Source of the DNA: Deinococcus yavapaiensis KR-236
GTDB taxonomy: Bacteria > Deinococcota > Deinococci > Deinococcales > Deinococcaceae
Direction: 5' to 3'
DNA length: 64,000 bases
NCBI RefSeq assembly: GCF_003217515.1
Contig: NZ_QJSX01000008.1
Span: 63,929-127,928, forward strand
The notes beneath the pieces are model-generated. The model saw nothing but the letters and a program-made list of their open reading frames with translations, did no database searches and had not been told where the DNA came from. Every line of letters starts with the position of its first letter. Position 1 is the stretch's first letter. Position numbers and translations under genes: made by a program. This document shows positions 9,535-19,984 of the stretch, in pieces.

Positions 9535-10311
9535 ATGACCAACACGCAATTCACCGATCAGCAATTCACGGAAAAGCCCACGAACCGCACGGCGAGTCCC
9601 ACGGAGCGCATCGTCTTCAGCGCGATCGGCAGCCTCATGGTGCTCGGCGCGGCGCGGCGCGTCTTCCCGACGGGACGCGCGAACGTCATCCTCGGCACGC
9701 TGGGCGGAGCGCTGCTGTTCAACGCGGCGCGCGGCTACAGCGTGTACGACGATCTCGTCGGCATTCGCCGGACGAACGAGGGCGGCGGCATTCACGTCAA
9801 GAAGAGCATCACCATCTTGGAAGAGCCGCGGCGCCTGTACGAATTCTGGCGGCAGTACGAGAACTTACCGCAATTCATGAGCCACCTGCAGAGTGTGTCG
9901 CAACGTGACGCGCGCGTCTCGCATTGGGTCGCGAAGGCCCCGGCGGGTCTCGACGTCTCGTGGGACGCCGAGACGATCGAGGACGTGCCCGGCGAGCGCA
10001 TCGCTTGGAAGGCGATCGAGGGCAGCACGATTCCCAACGAGGGCCACGTGGAGTTTCGCCGAGCGCCCGGCGACAAGGGCACGGAAGTGCACGTGGAACT
10101 GCAGTACTTCCCGCCCGGCGGTACCCTCGGCGCGGGCGTCGCTCGGTTGTTCGGCGAGGAGCCCGGACAGCAGGTCGAAGACGACCTCCGGCGACTCAAG
10201 CGCCTCATGGAAGTCGGCTTCGAGCCCACCATCGAAGGGCAGTCGACCGGAAAGCGCGGCCTGAGCGGCAAGATGGCGGCGGCCCTGTACGACTCGGAGA
10301 GGACGAAGTGA
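9535..10311 (+). CDS. SRPBCC-family protein with N-terminal membrane anchor (cyclase/dehydrase-like)
   Basis: 258 residues. Two hydrophobic segments at about 25-42 and 47-65 form a small membrane anchor. The C-terminal part (from KKSITILEEPRRLYEFWRQYENLPQFMSHL) is a START/SRPBCC fold of the polyketide cyclase/dehydrase type. Proteins of this layout occur next to alcohol dehydrogenases and stress SDRs in many soil bacteria; their ligand is unknown. Start ATG 9535 follows GAGGAAGT. The stop lies 4 bases before the GTG of the first zinc dehydrogenase, so they are co-transcribed. Confidence 0.88.
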   Translation: MTNTQFTDQQFTEKPTNRTASPTERIVFSAIGSLMVLGAARRVFPTGRANVILGTLGGALLFNAARGYSVYDDLVGIRRTNEGGGIHVKKSITILEEPRRLYEFWRQYENLPQFMSHLQSVSQRDARVSHWVAKAPAGLDVSWDAETIEDVPGERIAWKAIEGSTIPNEGHVEFRRAPGDKGTEVHVELQYFPPGGTLGAGVARLFGEEPGQQVEDDLRRLKRLMEVGFEPTIEGQSTGKRGLSGKMAAALYDSERTK

Positions 10312-10315
10312 GAGC

Positions 10316-11577
10316 GTGAAGGCCGTCGTCTGGAACCGCATCACGGACGTGCGCGTCGAGGAGGTGCCCGACGCGAAGATCTTGCAGCAGAGCGACGTCG
10401 TCATCAAGATGACCGCCGCGACGATTTGCGGCTCGGACTTGCACCTCTACGACGGTTACGTGCCGTCCATGACGCCCGGCGACATCATCGGGCACGAGTT
10501 CATGGGTGAAGTCGTCGAGGTCGGCCCGGATGTCACGAAGTTCAAGGTCGGCGACCGCGTCATCGTGCCGTCCGTCATCGCCTGCGGGCAGTGCTGGTAC
10601 TGTCAGCACGGCCGCTTCTCCTTGTGTGACAACACCAATCCCAACGCGAAGATCGCCGAGGCGATGTACGGTTACTCGGGCGCCGCGATCTTCGGCTACT
10701 CGCACGCGTTCGGCGGCTACGCGGGCGGTTTCGCCGAGTACGTGCGCGTTCCGTACGCGGACGTCGGCCCGATCCTCGTGCCCGACTCGCTCACGGACGA
10801 GCAGGCCCTGTTCGTGTCCGATGCCTTTCCGACCGGTTGGCAAGCCGCGTACTTCGCCGACATCAAGCCTGGAGACGTCGTGGCCGTGTGGGGCGCGGGC
10901 GCCGTGGGCTTGTTTGCCATCGCGAGCGCGTTCATGATGGGCGCGGACGACGTCATCGCCATCGACCGCTTCAGTGACCGTCTCGACAAGGCGCGGCAAC
11001 TCGGGGCGCGCACCATCAACTACGAGGAGATCAACCAGCAAGGCGTCACGATCGTCTCGGCCCTCAAGGAGATGACGGCGGGACGCGGTCCGGACCGCGC
11101 GATCGACGCGGTCGGCATGGAAGCGCACGGAACGGGCTTCGGCGCGAACATCGACCGAGTGAAGCAAGCGACGCGCCTCGCCGAACTCGACCGTCCGTAC
11201 GTCCTGCGTCAAGCCATCCAGGCGGTGCGCAAGGGCGGCACGGTCAGCATCTCGGGCGTGTACGCGGGGCTGGTCGACAAGATGCCGTTGGGCGCCATCG
11301 TGAACAAGTCGCTGCACCTTCGTGGCGGGCAGATGCACGCGCAACGCTACCTCAAGGACCTCGTGAAGCGCGTCGAGAACGGCGAGATCGACCCCTCGTT
11401 CGTCGTCACGCACCGCCTTTCGCTGGAGGACGCGCCGCAAGCGTTCGAGACGTTCAAGAAGAAGCACGGCCCGAACGAGCACGGCGAGGATTGCCCGTGC
11501 TGCCGCGTCGTCCTCAAGCCTCACTTGAAGAAGATCGAGTCCAAGCAAGGACCAGGCAAGCCCGTGGAGGTGAACGC

Positions 11578-11581
<4 letters not shown>
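10316..11581 (+). CDS. Zinc-dependent alcohol/formaldehyde dehydrogenase (MDR family), copy 1
   Basis: 421-residue medium-chain dehydrogenase of the glutathione-independent formaldehyde dehydrogenase subgroup. Catalytic zinc site: CGSDLHLYDGYV and GHEFMGEVVEVG. Structural zinc cysteines: CGQCWYCQHGRFSLC. Rossmann motif near VVAVWGAGAVGLFA. The long segment between the Rossmann fold and C-terminus is typical of the subgroup. Unlike copy 2 it carries an extra C-terminal tail containing HGEDCPCCRVV and a Lys-rich end. GTG start at 10316, four bases after the SRPBCC gene; its stop overlaps the GTG of copy 2. Confidence 0.93.
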
Positions 11582-12753
<1,172 letters not shown>

Positions 12754-12866
12754 AAGCCGCCCTCGAACGTTTTTCCTCAGCGTTCGACGCTTCACTCAAC
12801 GTCCCTTCAGCCGACTGAAGCGCCCCCCTCCATCTTCGTCGAGCAATGTTAAGGTGGAGGTCCAAC

Positions 12867-13100
12867 ATGAGCGAGAACAAGAGCATCGGCGAGCGACTTG
12901 GCGAAGCGGCGGACAGCGTGAAGTCCAAAGTGAACGAACTCGGCGATCGTGCGAGCGCCAACGTTCGAGACGCCCAAGCGGAAACGGCGGACAACCCCGT
13001 GGAAGGCGCCGTTCGAAAGGGACAGGCCGCGTACGACCGCGCCAAAGCCGAAGTGCACGAGGAACGCTCGGAGCGTCAAGCGGACGAAGCGTCGCGCTGA
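12867..13100 (+). CDS. Small hydrophilic alpha-helical protein, possibly stress-related
   Basis: 77 residues, no cysteine, tryptophan or membrane segment, made of Ala, Glu, Lys, Asp and Arg in amphipathic-helix spacing (SIGERLGEAADSVKSKVNEL, RKGQAAYDRAKAEVHEERSE). This composition resembles LEA-like/CsbD-like desiccation proteins, but no family motif is certain. ATG 12867 follows AAGGTGGAGG. About 110 bases behind the tandem dehydrogenases on the same strand and followed by a strong terminator, so it closes the stress-type cluster. Confidence 0.75.
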   Translation: MSENKSIGERLGEAADSVKSKVNELGDRASANVRDAQAETADNPVEGAVRKGQAAYDRAKAEVHEERSERQADEASR

Positions 13101-13153
13101 CGCCCCATCCTCGAAGCCGCCTCGCGCCCAAGAAAGGCGCGCCGAGAGGGAAC

Positions 13154-13184
13154 GAAAAGCCCCCCTGAAGCAGGGGGGCTTTTC
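13154..13184. terminator. Bidirectional terminator
   Basis: GAAAAGCCCCCCT (13154-13166) pairs perfectly with AGGGGGGCTTTTC (13172-13184). It serves the small plus-strand gene and the convergent membrane-protein gene ending at 13196. Confidence 0.9.
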
Positions 13185-13195
13185 GACGGGTGAAG

Positions 13196-13984
13196 TCACG
13201 CTGGCGGCGTTTCTCGCAACTTCTCGGCGAGTTGGGCGGGTTCGAAGATGTTGGCGCCCTTGCCGTACTGAGCGGTCACGGCTTGCTGGATGAGCCAGTA
13301 AGCGATGCCGAAACCGATGAGGGACAAGGCGAGGGCGGGCACACGCATGACGGCGTTCGCCGAAGCCACCTCGGCGTTGAAGGCGTTCGTGCCGAACTTC
13401 GACGTGACGATGCGAAGGTTCACGAAGAAGTTGACGGCGGCGGACACGAGTTCGACCGCCGCGAAGATGAAGGTCCCGAGGCCGAGGGCGCGCTTCACGA
13501 CGCCGTTGGAGAAGACGGTCGTGAGGGCGCGCTGCTCGTCAGGCTTCGCGCCGAGGGACGTGACGTCCACGAAAATGCGGAACAACGGGTAACCGACGAA
13601 GACGGACAAGACCGCCGCCACACCGACGAGGATGGAACGCGCGGAGTCCTTGAGGGCGTACTGCCAACCGTCGACGAACCAGAAGGCGAGCGCGCCTCCG
13701 ACGAGGGCCGAGGTCCCCGCGAAGATCGCGATGGGGGAGACGCGCTTGTTCAGCAGCAAATCAACGAGGACATAGGCGACGGGTACGAGCGCCGCCAGAA
13801 CGTACGAGCGGACGTTGCCGGTGACGCCGCCACCGAAGACGCTTTCGGAAAAGCTGAAACCCGACCCGAGGAGGTTCGGGCTGAGAATGGCGATGGGAAT
13901 CAGCAGGGTGAAGACGAGATCGAGGAGGATCTTGCGGCCTCCTCCTTGCGGTTGCGCTGGTGCGGTCGTCACAATGCCTTTCAT
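13196..13984 (-). CDS. VC0807-like polytopic membrane protein
   Basis: About 262 residues with six or seven hydrophobic segments, the first at ILLDLVFTLLIPIAIL. The DLVFTLLIP...SPNLL start and the internal GWQYALKDSARSILVG region resemble the VC0807 family of uncharacterised inner-membrane proteins. The start ATG at 13984 is chosen by similarity; an in-frame ATG at 14014 would overlap the divergent helicase promoter. Only 36 bases separate the two divergent starts, so promoters must be compact. Function unknown. Confidence 0.75.
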   Translation of the reverse strand: MKGIVTTAPAQPQGGGRKILLDLVFTLLIPIAILSPNLLGSGFSFSESVFGGGVTGNVRSYVLAALVPVAYVLVDLLLNKRVSPIAIFAGTSALVGGALAFWFVDGWQYALKDSARSILVGVAAVLSVFVGYPLFRIFVDVTSLGAKPDEQRALTTVFSNGVVKRALGLGTFIFAAVELVSAAVNFFVNLRIVTSKFGTNAFNAEVASANAVMRVPALALSLIGFGIAYWLIQQAVTAQYGKGANIFEPAQLAEKLRETPPA

Positions 13985-14020
13985 TGTGCCGCATTCGCGT
14001 GAGGACGCTAGCATGGATCG

Positions 14021-16468
14021 GTGACCCTGCCGATTCTCGATGTCCTGCCCGATCTGCGCGCCTCGCTGCACGATCGGCCGCTCGTGCTGCTCTCGGCGCC
14101 GCCCGGCGCGGGCAAAAGCACCGTGCTGCCGCTGGAGTTGCTCGAGGCGTCGTGGCTCGCAGGGCAAAAGATCGTGATGCTGCAACCGCGCCGTGTCGCC
14201 GCTCGAAGCGTAGCGGCGCGCATGGCGGAACTGCTCGGAGAGGACGTCGGAGAGACGGTCGGGTACCGCGTGCGCTTCGAGTCGCGTGTCTCTTCGAAGA
14301 CGCGCGTGGAAGTCGTGACGGACGGAATCTTGACGCGGCAGTTGCAGCGCGATCCGGAACTGGCCGGAGTGGGCCTCGTGATCTTCGACGAGTTCCACGA
14401 GCGCAGCCTGCAAGGTGACGTCGCCTTCGTGCTCGCACGTGAAGCACAAGGCGCTTTGCGCGACGACCTGCGTCTTTTGGTGATGTCGGCCACGCTGGAA
14501 GGCGATCTCGCTGGAAAGCTCGGTGGCGCGCCGACGGTTGCCTCTCAAGGAAGGCCCTTTCCGGTGGAGGTGCGTTACTTGCCGCAAGACCCGACGGGCT
14601 CGGTCGCCGAGAACGTGACGAGCGCTGTGACGCGCGCGCTCGACGAGCACGAGGGCGACGTGCTGGCGTTCCTGCCCGGTGTCGGGGAGATCAAGCGAGC
14701 CCACGAGGCGCTGAGCGATCGTCACGCCTCGGTGCGCGTGCTGCCCTTGTACGGCGACTTGCCCCTCTCTCAGCAACGCGCGGCGATCGTTCCCGATCCG
14801 CAGGGGCGGCGACGTGTCGTCCTCGCGACGTCCATCGCCGAGACGAGCCTGACCCTCGAAGGCGTGAGAATCGTCGTCGACGGCGGGTTTTCGCGCGTGC
14901 CGACCTTCGACGCGAGGACGGGCCTCACGAGTCTCGTGACGACGCGCGTGACGAAGGACGCCGCGCATCAGCGGGCAGGCCGAGCGGGCCGCACGGCTCC
15001 CGGGGTGGCGTATCGCTTGTGGAGCGAGCGTACGCACGCCTTGCTGCCCGAAAAGCGCAAGCCGGAGATCTTGGAGGCGGACTTCGCCTCGACGCTGCTG
15101 GAGCTCGCGCAGTGGGGCGTGACGAACGTCACGTCGCTGCCGTGGCCGGATGTGCCGCCTTCCCGGAACGTCGAGGCGGCCCTTGACCTTCTGGTGAACC
15201 TCGACGCCTTCGCGGACGGGCGGATCACGAAGCGCGGCGCGGAACTCCTGACGTTTCCCACGCATCCTCGCATCGCGCACCTGCTGCTCGAAGGGCGAGA
15301 CGCGGGCCTCGCCTCGCTCGCGTGCGACGTCGCCGCCCTGCTCGAAGAGCGCGATCCGCTGGGGCGAGACGACAGCGCGGACTTCTCCAGCCGGGTGAGC
15401 GGGCTGCGGCGAAATCGTCGAAGCCCCGCTTTCGCCCGCATCGAGCAGCTCGCGCGCTCGTGGCGTCGCTTGTTGAACGCGCCCGTCCACGACGAGGAGC
15501 CCGATCCCCACGAAGTCGGCTCGCTGATCGCCTTCGCGTATCCGGAGCGCGTGGCGAAGTTGCGGGCGGGCTCGCGAGATCGTTACCTGCTGGCGAACGG
15601 CCGAGGCGTGCGTCTGCGCGAAGGCGATTCCCTCATGGGCGCGCCCCTGCTTGCCGTGGCCCACCTCGACGCCCTTCAAGCGGACGGGCGGGTGTTCCTC
15701 GCCGCTCCCTTGAGCGCGTCGGCGCTCGAAGCGCGCGTGCAAGAGGTGGACGAGGTGCGCTGGGACGATCGTGACGGAACCTTCGTCGCCCAGCGGGAGC
15801 GGCGGGTGGGCGCGATCGTCCTGAGCGCCGAGCCTTTGCGAAGCGTGCCTCGGGATTTACGGGTGAAGGCACTGTTGGGCGCGCTACGGCGCGAAGGACT
15901 GTCGCTGCTGCGTTGGACGGAAGCCGCGCGGCAACTGCAGGCGCGCGTGCTGAGCGTGCGGGCTTGGCGACCCGACGAAGGCTGGCCCGACTTTTCCGAC
16001 GAGGCGCTCTCGGCTTCGCTGGAAGATTGGCTCGCTCCGTACTTGGAAGGTGGGCGGTCACGCGACGACTTTTCGAAGGTCGACGTCGCGGAATTGCTGC
16101 GCCACGCGTTGCCGTGGAACTTGGTGGGGCGCCTCGTCGACCTCGCGCCCGAGTCGCTGACCGTGCCGAGCGGCCACGCGGTTCGCCTCGCGTACGCGCC
16201 CGACGCGACCGCGCCGATCCTCGCCGTGAAGCTGCAGGAGCTTTTCGGTCTCGCCGACACGCCGACCGTGAACGAGGGACGCGTGAAGGTGCTGCTGCAC
16301 CTTTTGTCGCCCGCGCGGCGTCCCGTGCAGGTCACGCAGGACTTGAAGTCGTTCTGGGAGCGAGGCTACCCGGACGTCAAGAAGGAACTGAAAGGTCGTT
16401 ACCCGAAGCATCCCTGGCCGGACGATCCTTGGACGGCCGTGCCGACGCGGGGCACGAAGCCTCGTTGA
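14021..16468 (+). CDS. hrpB: ATP-dependent helicase HrpB
   Basis: 815-residue DEAH/RHA-type helicase. Walker A is APPGAGKST at residues 26-34; motif II reads DEFHE (Asp123), the variant typical of HrpB rather than DEAH; motif III is MSATLEG; QRAGRAGRTAPG is motif VI. The C-terminal HrpB-specific domain ends in the conserved WERGYPDVKKELKGRYPKHPWPDDP segment, so the protein is full length. GTG start at 14021. Biological role remains poorly defined in bacteria (RNA helicase, not essential in E. coli). Confidence 0.95.
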   Translation: MTLPILDVLPDLRASLHDRPLVLLSAPPGAGKSTVLPLELLEASWLAGQKIVMLQPRRVAARSVAARMAELLGEDVGETVGYRVRFESRVSSKTRVEVVTDGILTRQLQRDPELAGVGLVIFDEFHERSLQGDVAFVLAREAQGALRDDLRLLVMSATLEGDLAGKLGGAPTVASQGRPFPVEVRYLPQDPTGSVAENVTSAVTRALDEHEGDVLAFLPGVGEIKRAHEALSDRHASVRVLPLYGDLPLSQQRAAIVPDPQGRRRVVLATSIAETSLTLEGVRIVVDGGFSRVPTFDARTGLTSLVTTRVTKDAAHQRAGRAGRTAPGVAYRLWSERTHALLPEKRKPEILEADFASTLLELAQWGVTNVTSLPWPDVPPSRNVEAALDLLVNLDAFADGRITKRGAELLTFPTHPRIAHLLLEGRDAGLASLACDVAALLEERDPLGRDDSADFSSRVSGLRRNRRSPAFARIEQLARSWRRLLNAPVHDEEPDPHEVGSLIAFAYPERVAKLRAGSRDRYLLANGRGVRLREGDSLMGAPLLAVAHLDALQADGRVFLAAPLSASALEARVQEVDEVRWDDRDGTFVAQRERRVGAIVLSAEPLRSVPRDLRVKALLGALRREGLSLLRWTEAARQLQARVLSVRAWRPDEGWPDFSDEALSASLEDWLAPYLEGGRSRDDFSKVDVAELLRHALPWNLVGRLVDLAPESLTVPSGHAVRLAYAPDATAPILAVKLQELFGLADTPTVNEGRVKVLLHLLSPARRPVQVTQDLKSFWERGYPDVKKELKGRYPKHPWPDDPWTAVPTRGTKPR

Positions 16469-16471
16469 CGT

Positions 16472-16717
16472 TCAGCGTTCGGCTTGAGGCGCCGTGTACT
16501 GCAGGTAGTGCGAGATGAGACCGACGGCGAGCAACGCGAGGCCGACTCCCATGAGCACCGACGTGTTGCGGACGGCGCCACTCACCAGCAGACCGAGCCC
16601 GCTCGCGGCAGCGATGGCGTGCAGGGCCGCTTGGTTCCTGCGTTCCTCACGGGCGACATCGGTGAACAGGGCGATGAGGATGGTTCCGACGATGAGGGTG
16701 ACGAGTCCGCCTTCCAT
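16472..16717 (-). CDS. Small membrane protein of unknown function
   Basis: 81 residues with two or three hydrophobic stretches (about 5-20, 38-52 and 55-72) and a basic loop REERRNQ. No family recognised. ATG 16717 has AAGGAA about 6 bases upstream. It converges on hrpB with 3 bases between the stops, so no room exists for a terminator between them. Confidence 0.65.
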   Translation of the reverse strand: MEGGLVTLIVGTILIALFTDVAREERRNQAALHAIAAASGLGLLVSGAVRNTSVLMGVGLALLAVGLISHYLQYTAPQAER

Positions 16718-16813
16718 GTGTTCCTTCTTTCGTGATGCTGAAGATTTCCTTTAGACAAGCTTAACACAAAAATCTCCCGTTAGCGATGAGAAAGCCCACT
16801 TCAGACAGTGTCG

Positions 16814-16819
16814 TATAAC
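16814..16819 (+). promoter_or_regulatory. -10 element of a leaderless promoter (M42 peptidase)
   Basis: TATAAC ends 6 bases before ATG 16826, where transcription should start. No Shine-Dalgarno is present. Confidence 0.7.
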
Positions 16820-16825
16820 TCCTTC

Positions 16826-17878
16826 ATGACGCCCACGCCACCCGACCTCGACCTCGCCTACACCACGAACGTTCTGCTGCGCCTGCTCGAAACGCCGTCT
16901 CCAACAGGATTCACGGACGACGCCATCCGGCTCGTCGAACACGAACTCGACTTGCTCGGCGTCCAAGGAACGCGCACTCGCAAGGGCGCCCTGCTATGGA
17001 CGTTGCCCGGCGCGCAGAGCGGCAAGCACGTCACGTTCAGCGCGCACGTCGATACGCTGGGCGCGATGGTGAAAGAGGTCAAGTCCAACGGGCGACTCAA
17101 ACTCACGTCGCTCGGCGGATATGATCCTGCCACCATCGAGGGCGAATACGTCCGCGTGCACGTGCAAGGCGGCGAGACACTGAGCGGCACGATCTTGAAC
17201 GTCAAGCAAAGCACGCACATCTTCGGTCCCGAACTGCGTGACCTGCGGCGCACCGAGGAGACGTTGGAGGTGCGCCTCGACGAGATCGCGCGCACGGCCG
17301 CCGAGACGCTGACGCTCGGCGTGAACGTCGGCGACTTCGTGAGCTTCGATCCGCGCGCCGTCCTCACGCCCAGCGGCTACCTCAAGAGCCGTCACATCGA
17401 CAACAAGGCCGCCGTCGCGATCTTCCTCGCGGTCACGAAGGCCGCGCTCGACGGGCGCCTCAGCCTCGCGCACACGGCGTCGTTCTTCATCAGCAACTAC
17501 GAGGAGGTCGGCCACGGCGCTTCGCAAGGCATTCCCGCCGAGACCGACGAGCTCGTCGCCGTGGACATGGCCGCCGTCGGCCCTGGACAAAACAGCGACG
17601 AGCACTGCGTCACCTTGTGCGTCAAGGACTCCACGGGGCCCTACGACCACGCGCTCGGCAATCGGCTTCGCGTCGCCGCGACCCACGCCGACCTCGACTT
17701 GCGCGTCGACATCTACCCGTACTACGGCTCGGACGCGTCGGCCGCGTGGCGCGCGGGCGGCGACTACCCGGCGGCCCTCATCGGTCCGGGCGTCGACGCC
17801 AGCCACGCGTACGAGCGCACGCACGTCGACGCCCTGAACGCCACGGGCCGTCTCATGCTCGCGTATCTGACGAGCTGA
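16826..17878 (+). CDS. M42-family metallopeptidase (glutamyl aminopeptidase-like)
   Basis: 350-residue di-zinc aminopeptidase of the M42/M20-like clan. HVDTLGAMVKEV carries the first metal ligand; RHIDNKAAVAIFLA carries the bridging Asp; ISNYEEVGHGASQGIP contains the catalytic and metal Glu residues; VDMA and the C-terminal SHAYERTHVDAL provide further ligands. Predicted to trim peptides in the cytoplasm. ATG 16826 is chosen because a TATAAC -10 sits 6 bases upstream and there is no ribosome site; a GTG at 16808 is in frame but lies within the promoter. Confidence 0.9.
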   Translation: MTPTPPDLDLAYTTNVLLRLLETPSPTGFTDDAIRLVEHELDLLGVQGTRTRKGALLWTLPGAQSGKHVTFSAHVDTLGAMVKEVKSNGRLKLTSLGGYDPATIEGEYVRVHVQGGETLSGTILNVKQSTHIFGPELRDLRRTEETLEVRLDEIARTAAETLTLGVNVGDFVSFDPRAVLTPSGYLKSRHIDNKAAVAIFLAVTKAALDGRLSLAHTASFFISNYEEVGHGASQGIPAETDELVAVDMAAVGPGQNSDEHCVTLCVKDSTGPYDHALGNRLRVAATHADLDLRVDIYPYYGSDASAAWRAGGDYPAALIGPGVDASHAYERTHVDALNATGRLMLAYLTS

Positions 17879-17929
17879 CCTCCGCCTCAAGTCGGATGTT
17901 CGGGCGCGAAGGGCGTGCCACACTGAGGC

Positions 17930-19156
17930 ATGACCGCCGAACCTGTCGCGCCCGCGCACTTGCAAGCCCTCTTCTCGCCGAGCGCCCTGCAAGACCCCTA
18001 TTCCGCGTACGACGCGGCGCGGGCGCTCGGCGAGGTGCAGCCACCGCCGCCCGGCTTCTTCGGCTGGTTCGCCTTCGGGCACCCCGAGGTGAGCGCGGTT
18101 TTGAAGTCACCGCACGGAGGCGCCGACCGTTTCGGCGGTGACCCCGAGTTCGAGCGCACGAAATCGTACGCGCTGCTCAAGCCGATGATGCTGTTTCACG
18201 ACGGCGCGTCCCACGCGAGATTGCGAGGTCTGGCGACGCAAGCCTTCACGCCGAAGGCGGTCGGCGAAACGCGCGAATTCGTGCAAGGCGCCGTGAACAC
18301 CTTGCTCGACGCCATGAAGCGCAAGGAAGCCGCCGGCGAGCCCGTCGATTTCGTGCGCGACCTCGCCGTGCCCCTGCCCGTCACGGTGATTTTGCAGATG
18401 CTCGGCTTGCCCGCCGACGACGGCGAGAAGTTCAAGGAATGGTCGGATCACCTCGCCTTCCTCCTCGACGGCTCGTCTCAGTCGCGCGAGAAGTTCGAAG
18501 CGGCCGAAGCGGCCGCGCACCAGATGAGCGTGTACTTCCGTGACGTTGCCGACGAGTTGCGCGCTCATCCCAAGCCCGGCCTCATGTCCGCTCTCGCCCT
18601 CGCCGAGGCTGACCAGGGACGCCTCAACAACGAGGAACTGCTCGCCAACGCCGTCTTGCTGCTCGCCGCTGGACACGAAACCACCACGAACCTTCTCTCG
18701 GGCGGTCTGCTCGCCCTCGCCCAATTTCCAGAGCAATGGCGCCGCCTCGTGCAGGACGAAACGATGACGGCGAACGCCGTGGAGGAACTGCTGCGCTTCG
18801 TGTCGCCCGTTCAGGGCACTTCACGCCTCGCCCTCGCCGACTTCTCCTTCGACGGCGTCACGATTCCCACCGGAAGCCACGTCAACCTCTTCGTCGCCGC
18901 CGCGAACCGCGACGCGCGCGTGTTTCCCGAGCCGCATCGCCTCGACCTTTCGCGTCCGAACGCGAAGAACCACCTTGCCTTCGCCGTGGGCGCCCATTAC
19001 TGCCTCGGCGCGAGCCTCGCGCGCCTCGAAGGACAAATCGTCTTTCGTACGCTCGCCGACCGCTTTCCAGGACTCTCGATTGCTCCTCAGCCCCTGTCGT
19101 ACCGCGCGAATTTCCTCCTGCGCGGCCTCGAACATCTTTTTGTAGCCCTGGGCTGA
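17930..19156 (+). CDS. Cytochrome P450
   Basis: 408-residue soluble bacterial P450. I-helix LLLAAGHETTTNLL carries the oxygen-activation Gly-x-x-Thr; ExxR is in VEELLRFVSPVQGTSR; the heme-binding loop FAVGAHYCLGASLAR places the thiolate at Cys358. This is a class of P450 common in actinobacteria and Deinococcus, and differs from the carotenoid P450 at 48541 (weak overall likeness, different I-helix). A CACACT sits 5 bases before ATG 17930, perhaps a leaderless promoter. Redox partners are not adjacent; substrate unknown. Confidence 0.93.
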   Translation: MTAEPVAPAHLQALFSPSALQDPYSAYDAARALGEVQPPPPGFFGWFAFGHPEVSAVLKSPHGGADRFGGDPEFERTKSYALLKPMMLFHDGASHARLRGLATQAFTPKAVGETREFVQGAVNTLLDAMKRKEAAGEPVDFVRDLAVPLPVTVILQMLGLPADDGEKFKEWSDHLAFLLDGSSQSREKFEAAEAAAHQMSVYFRDVADELRAHPKPGLMSALALAEADQGRLNNEELLANAVLLLAAGHETTTNLLSGGLLALAQFPEQWRRLVQDETMTANAVEELLRFVSPVQGTSRLALADFSFDGVTIPTGSHVNLFVAAANRDARVFPEPHRLDLSRPNAKNHLAFAVGAHYCLGASLARLEGQIVFRTLADRFPGLSIAPQPLSYRANFLLRGLEHLFVALG

Positions 19157-19299
19157 ATCTATATTCCGACTTCACCGCTCTCGCTGCCCTCGTGAGGGGA
19201 GAGGCAGGAGCGCTTTATTTCCCGCGAGTCGAACCGACGCCCCCGCTCCTCAAGATGAAACGAGTCGAGCCACGATCGCTCGCGATTCAAGGAGGATGT

Positions 19300-19839
19300 G
19301 TGAAACGACTTGCCTTCGCCCTGACGCTTCCTGTAACCCTCGCGGCCTGTGCGCCCATGATGACTTCCACCGATCCCGACGTGCAGTTCGCGATCAGCGC
19401 CGCGCACAGCAACTGGGCCGAGATCAGCACCTCGCAAATCGCCCTCACGAAGAGCAACAACGCCGCCGTCCTCGCCTACGCCCGCGACATGATCGCCATG
19501 CACACCCAAATGCAAAACGAACTGCGAGCGGTCGCGAAGTCCAAAGGCATCACCGTGCCCGAAGCGCCCGCGCCCGAGCAACTCTTGCAAGGGCAACGCC
19601 TCTCGCAACTCAGCGGCGCCGACTTCGACGCCGAGTACAGCCGCGTGCAACTCAACGGTCACCGTTTCACGCTCGGCTTCTTCGACGCGTACATCAACGG
19701 CAATCAAGGCGACGACGCCGACATTCGCGCGCTCGCCGTGAAGGGCCGCCCGATGGTTCAGCAGCACCGCGACCGCGCCCGGACCGAACTTCCTGTGCCC
19801 ACCGACGCGCTCGCCGCCGACCGAAACGCCTCGCAATGA
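19300..19839 (+). CDS. DUF4142-family lipoprotein
   Basis: 179 residues. GTG start at 19300, preceded by AAGGAGGAT. Signal peptide with a lipobox (TLPVTLAAC, Cys16 or so). The mature part, NWAEISTSQIALTKSNNAAVLAYARDMIAMHTQM, is the DUF4142 four-helix fold (ferritin-like), a family of secreted proteins of unknown role. The paralogue at 19985 shares EI-TSQ-AL-KS-NAAV--YA--MI--H, so the pair arose by duplication. C-terminus ends in a short polar tail. Confidence 0.88.
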   Translation: MKRLAFALTLPVTLAACAPMMTSTDPDVQFAISAAHSNWAEISTSQIALTKSNNAAVLAYARDMIAMHTQMQNELRAVAKSKGITVPEAPAPEQLLQGQRLSQLSGADFDAEYSRVQLNGHRFTLGFFDAYINGNQGDDADIRALAVKGRPMVQQHRDRARTELPVPTDALAADRNASQ

Positions 19840-19984
19840 CGCCCGAGCCCTCCGCGGCGTCGGCCGGAGACGAAGGCCACCTGAGTCCTGCTTTCCACTC
19901 GGACCCTCGGCGCGAAAGCTCACTTCACCTCATCACACGAACCACCTCGTTCGCGATGCGAACGCACCCAACACGGAGGACCTT

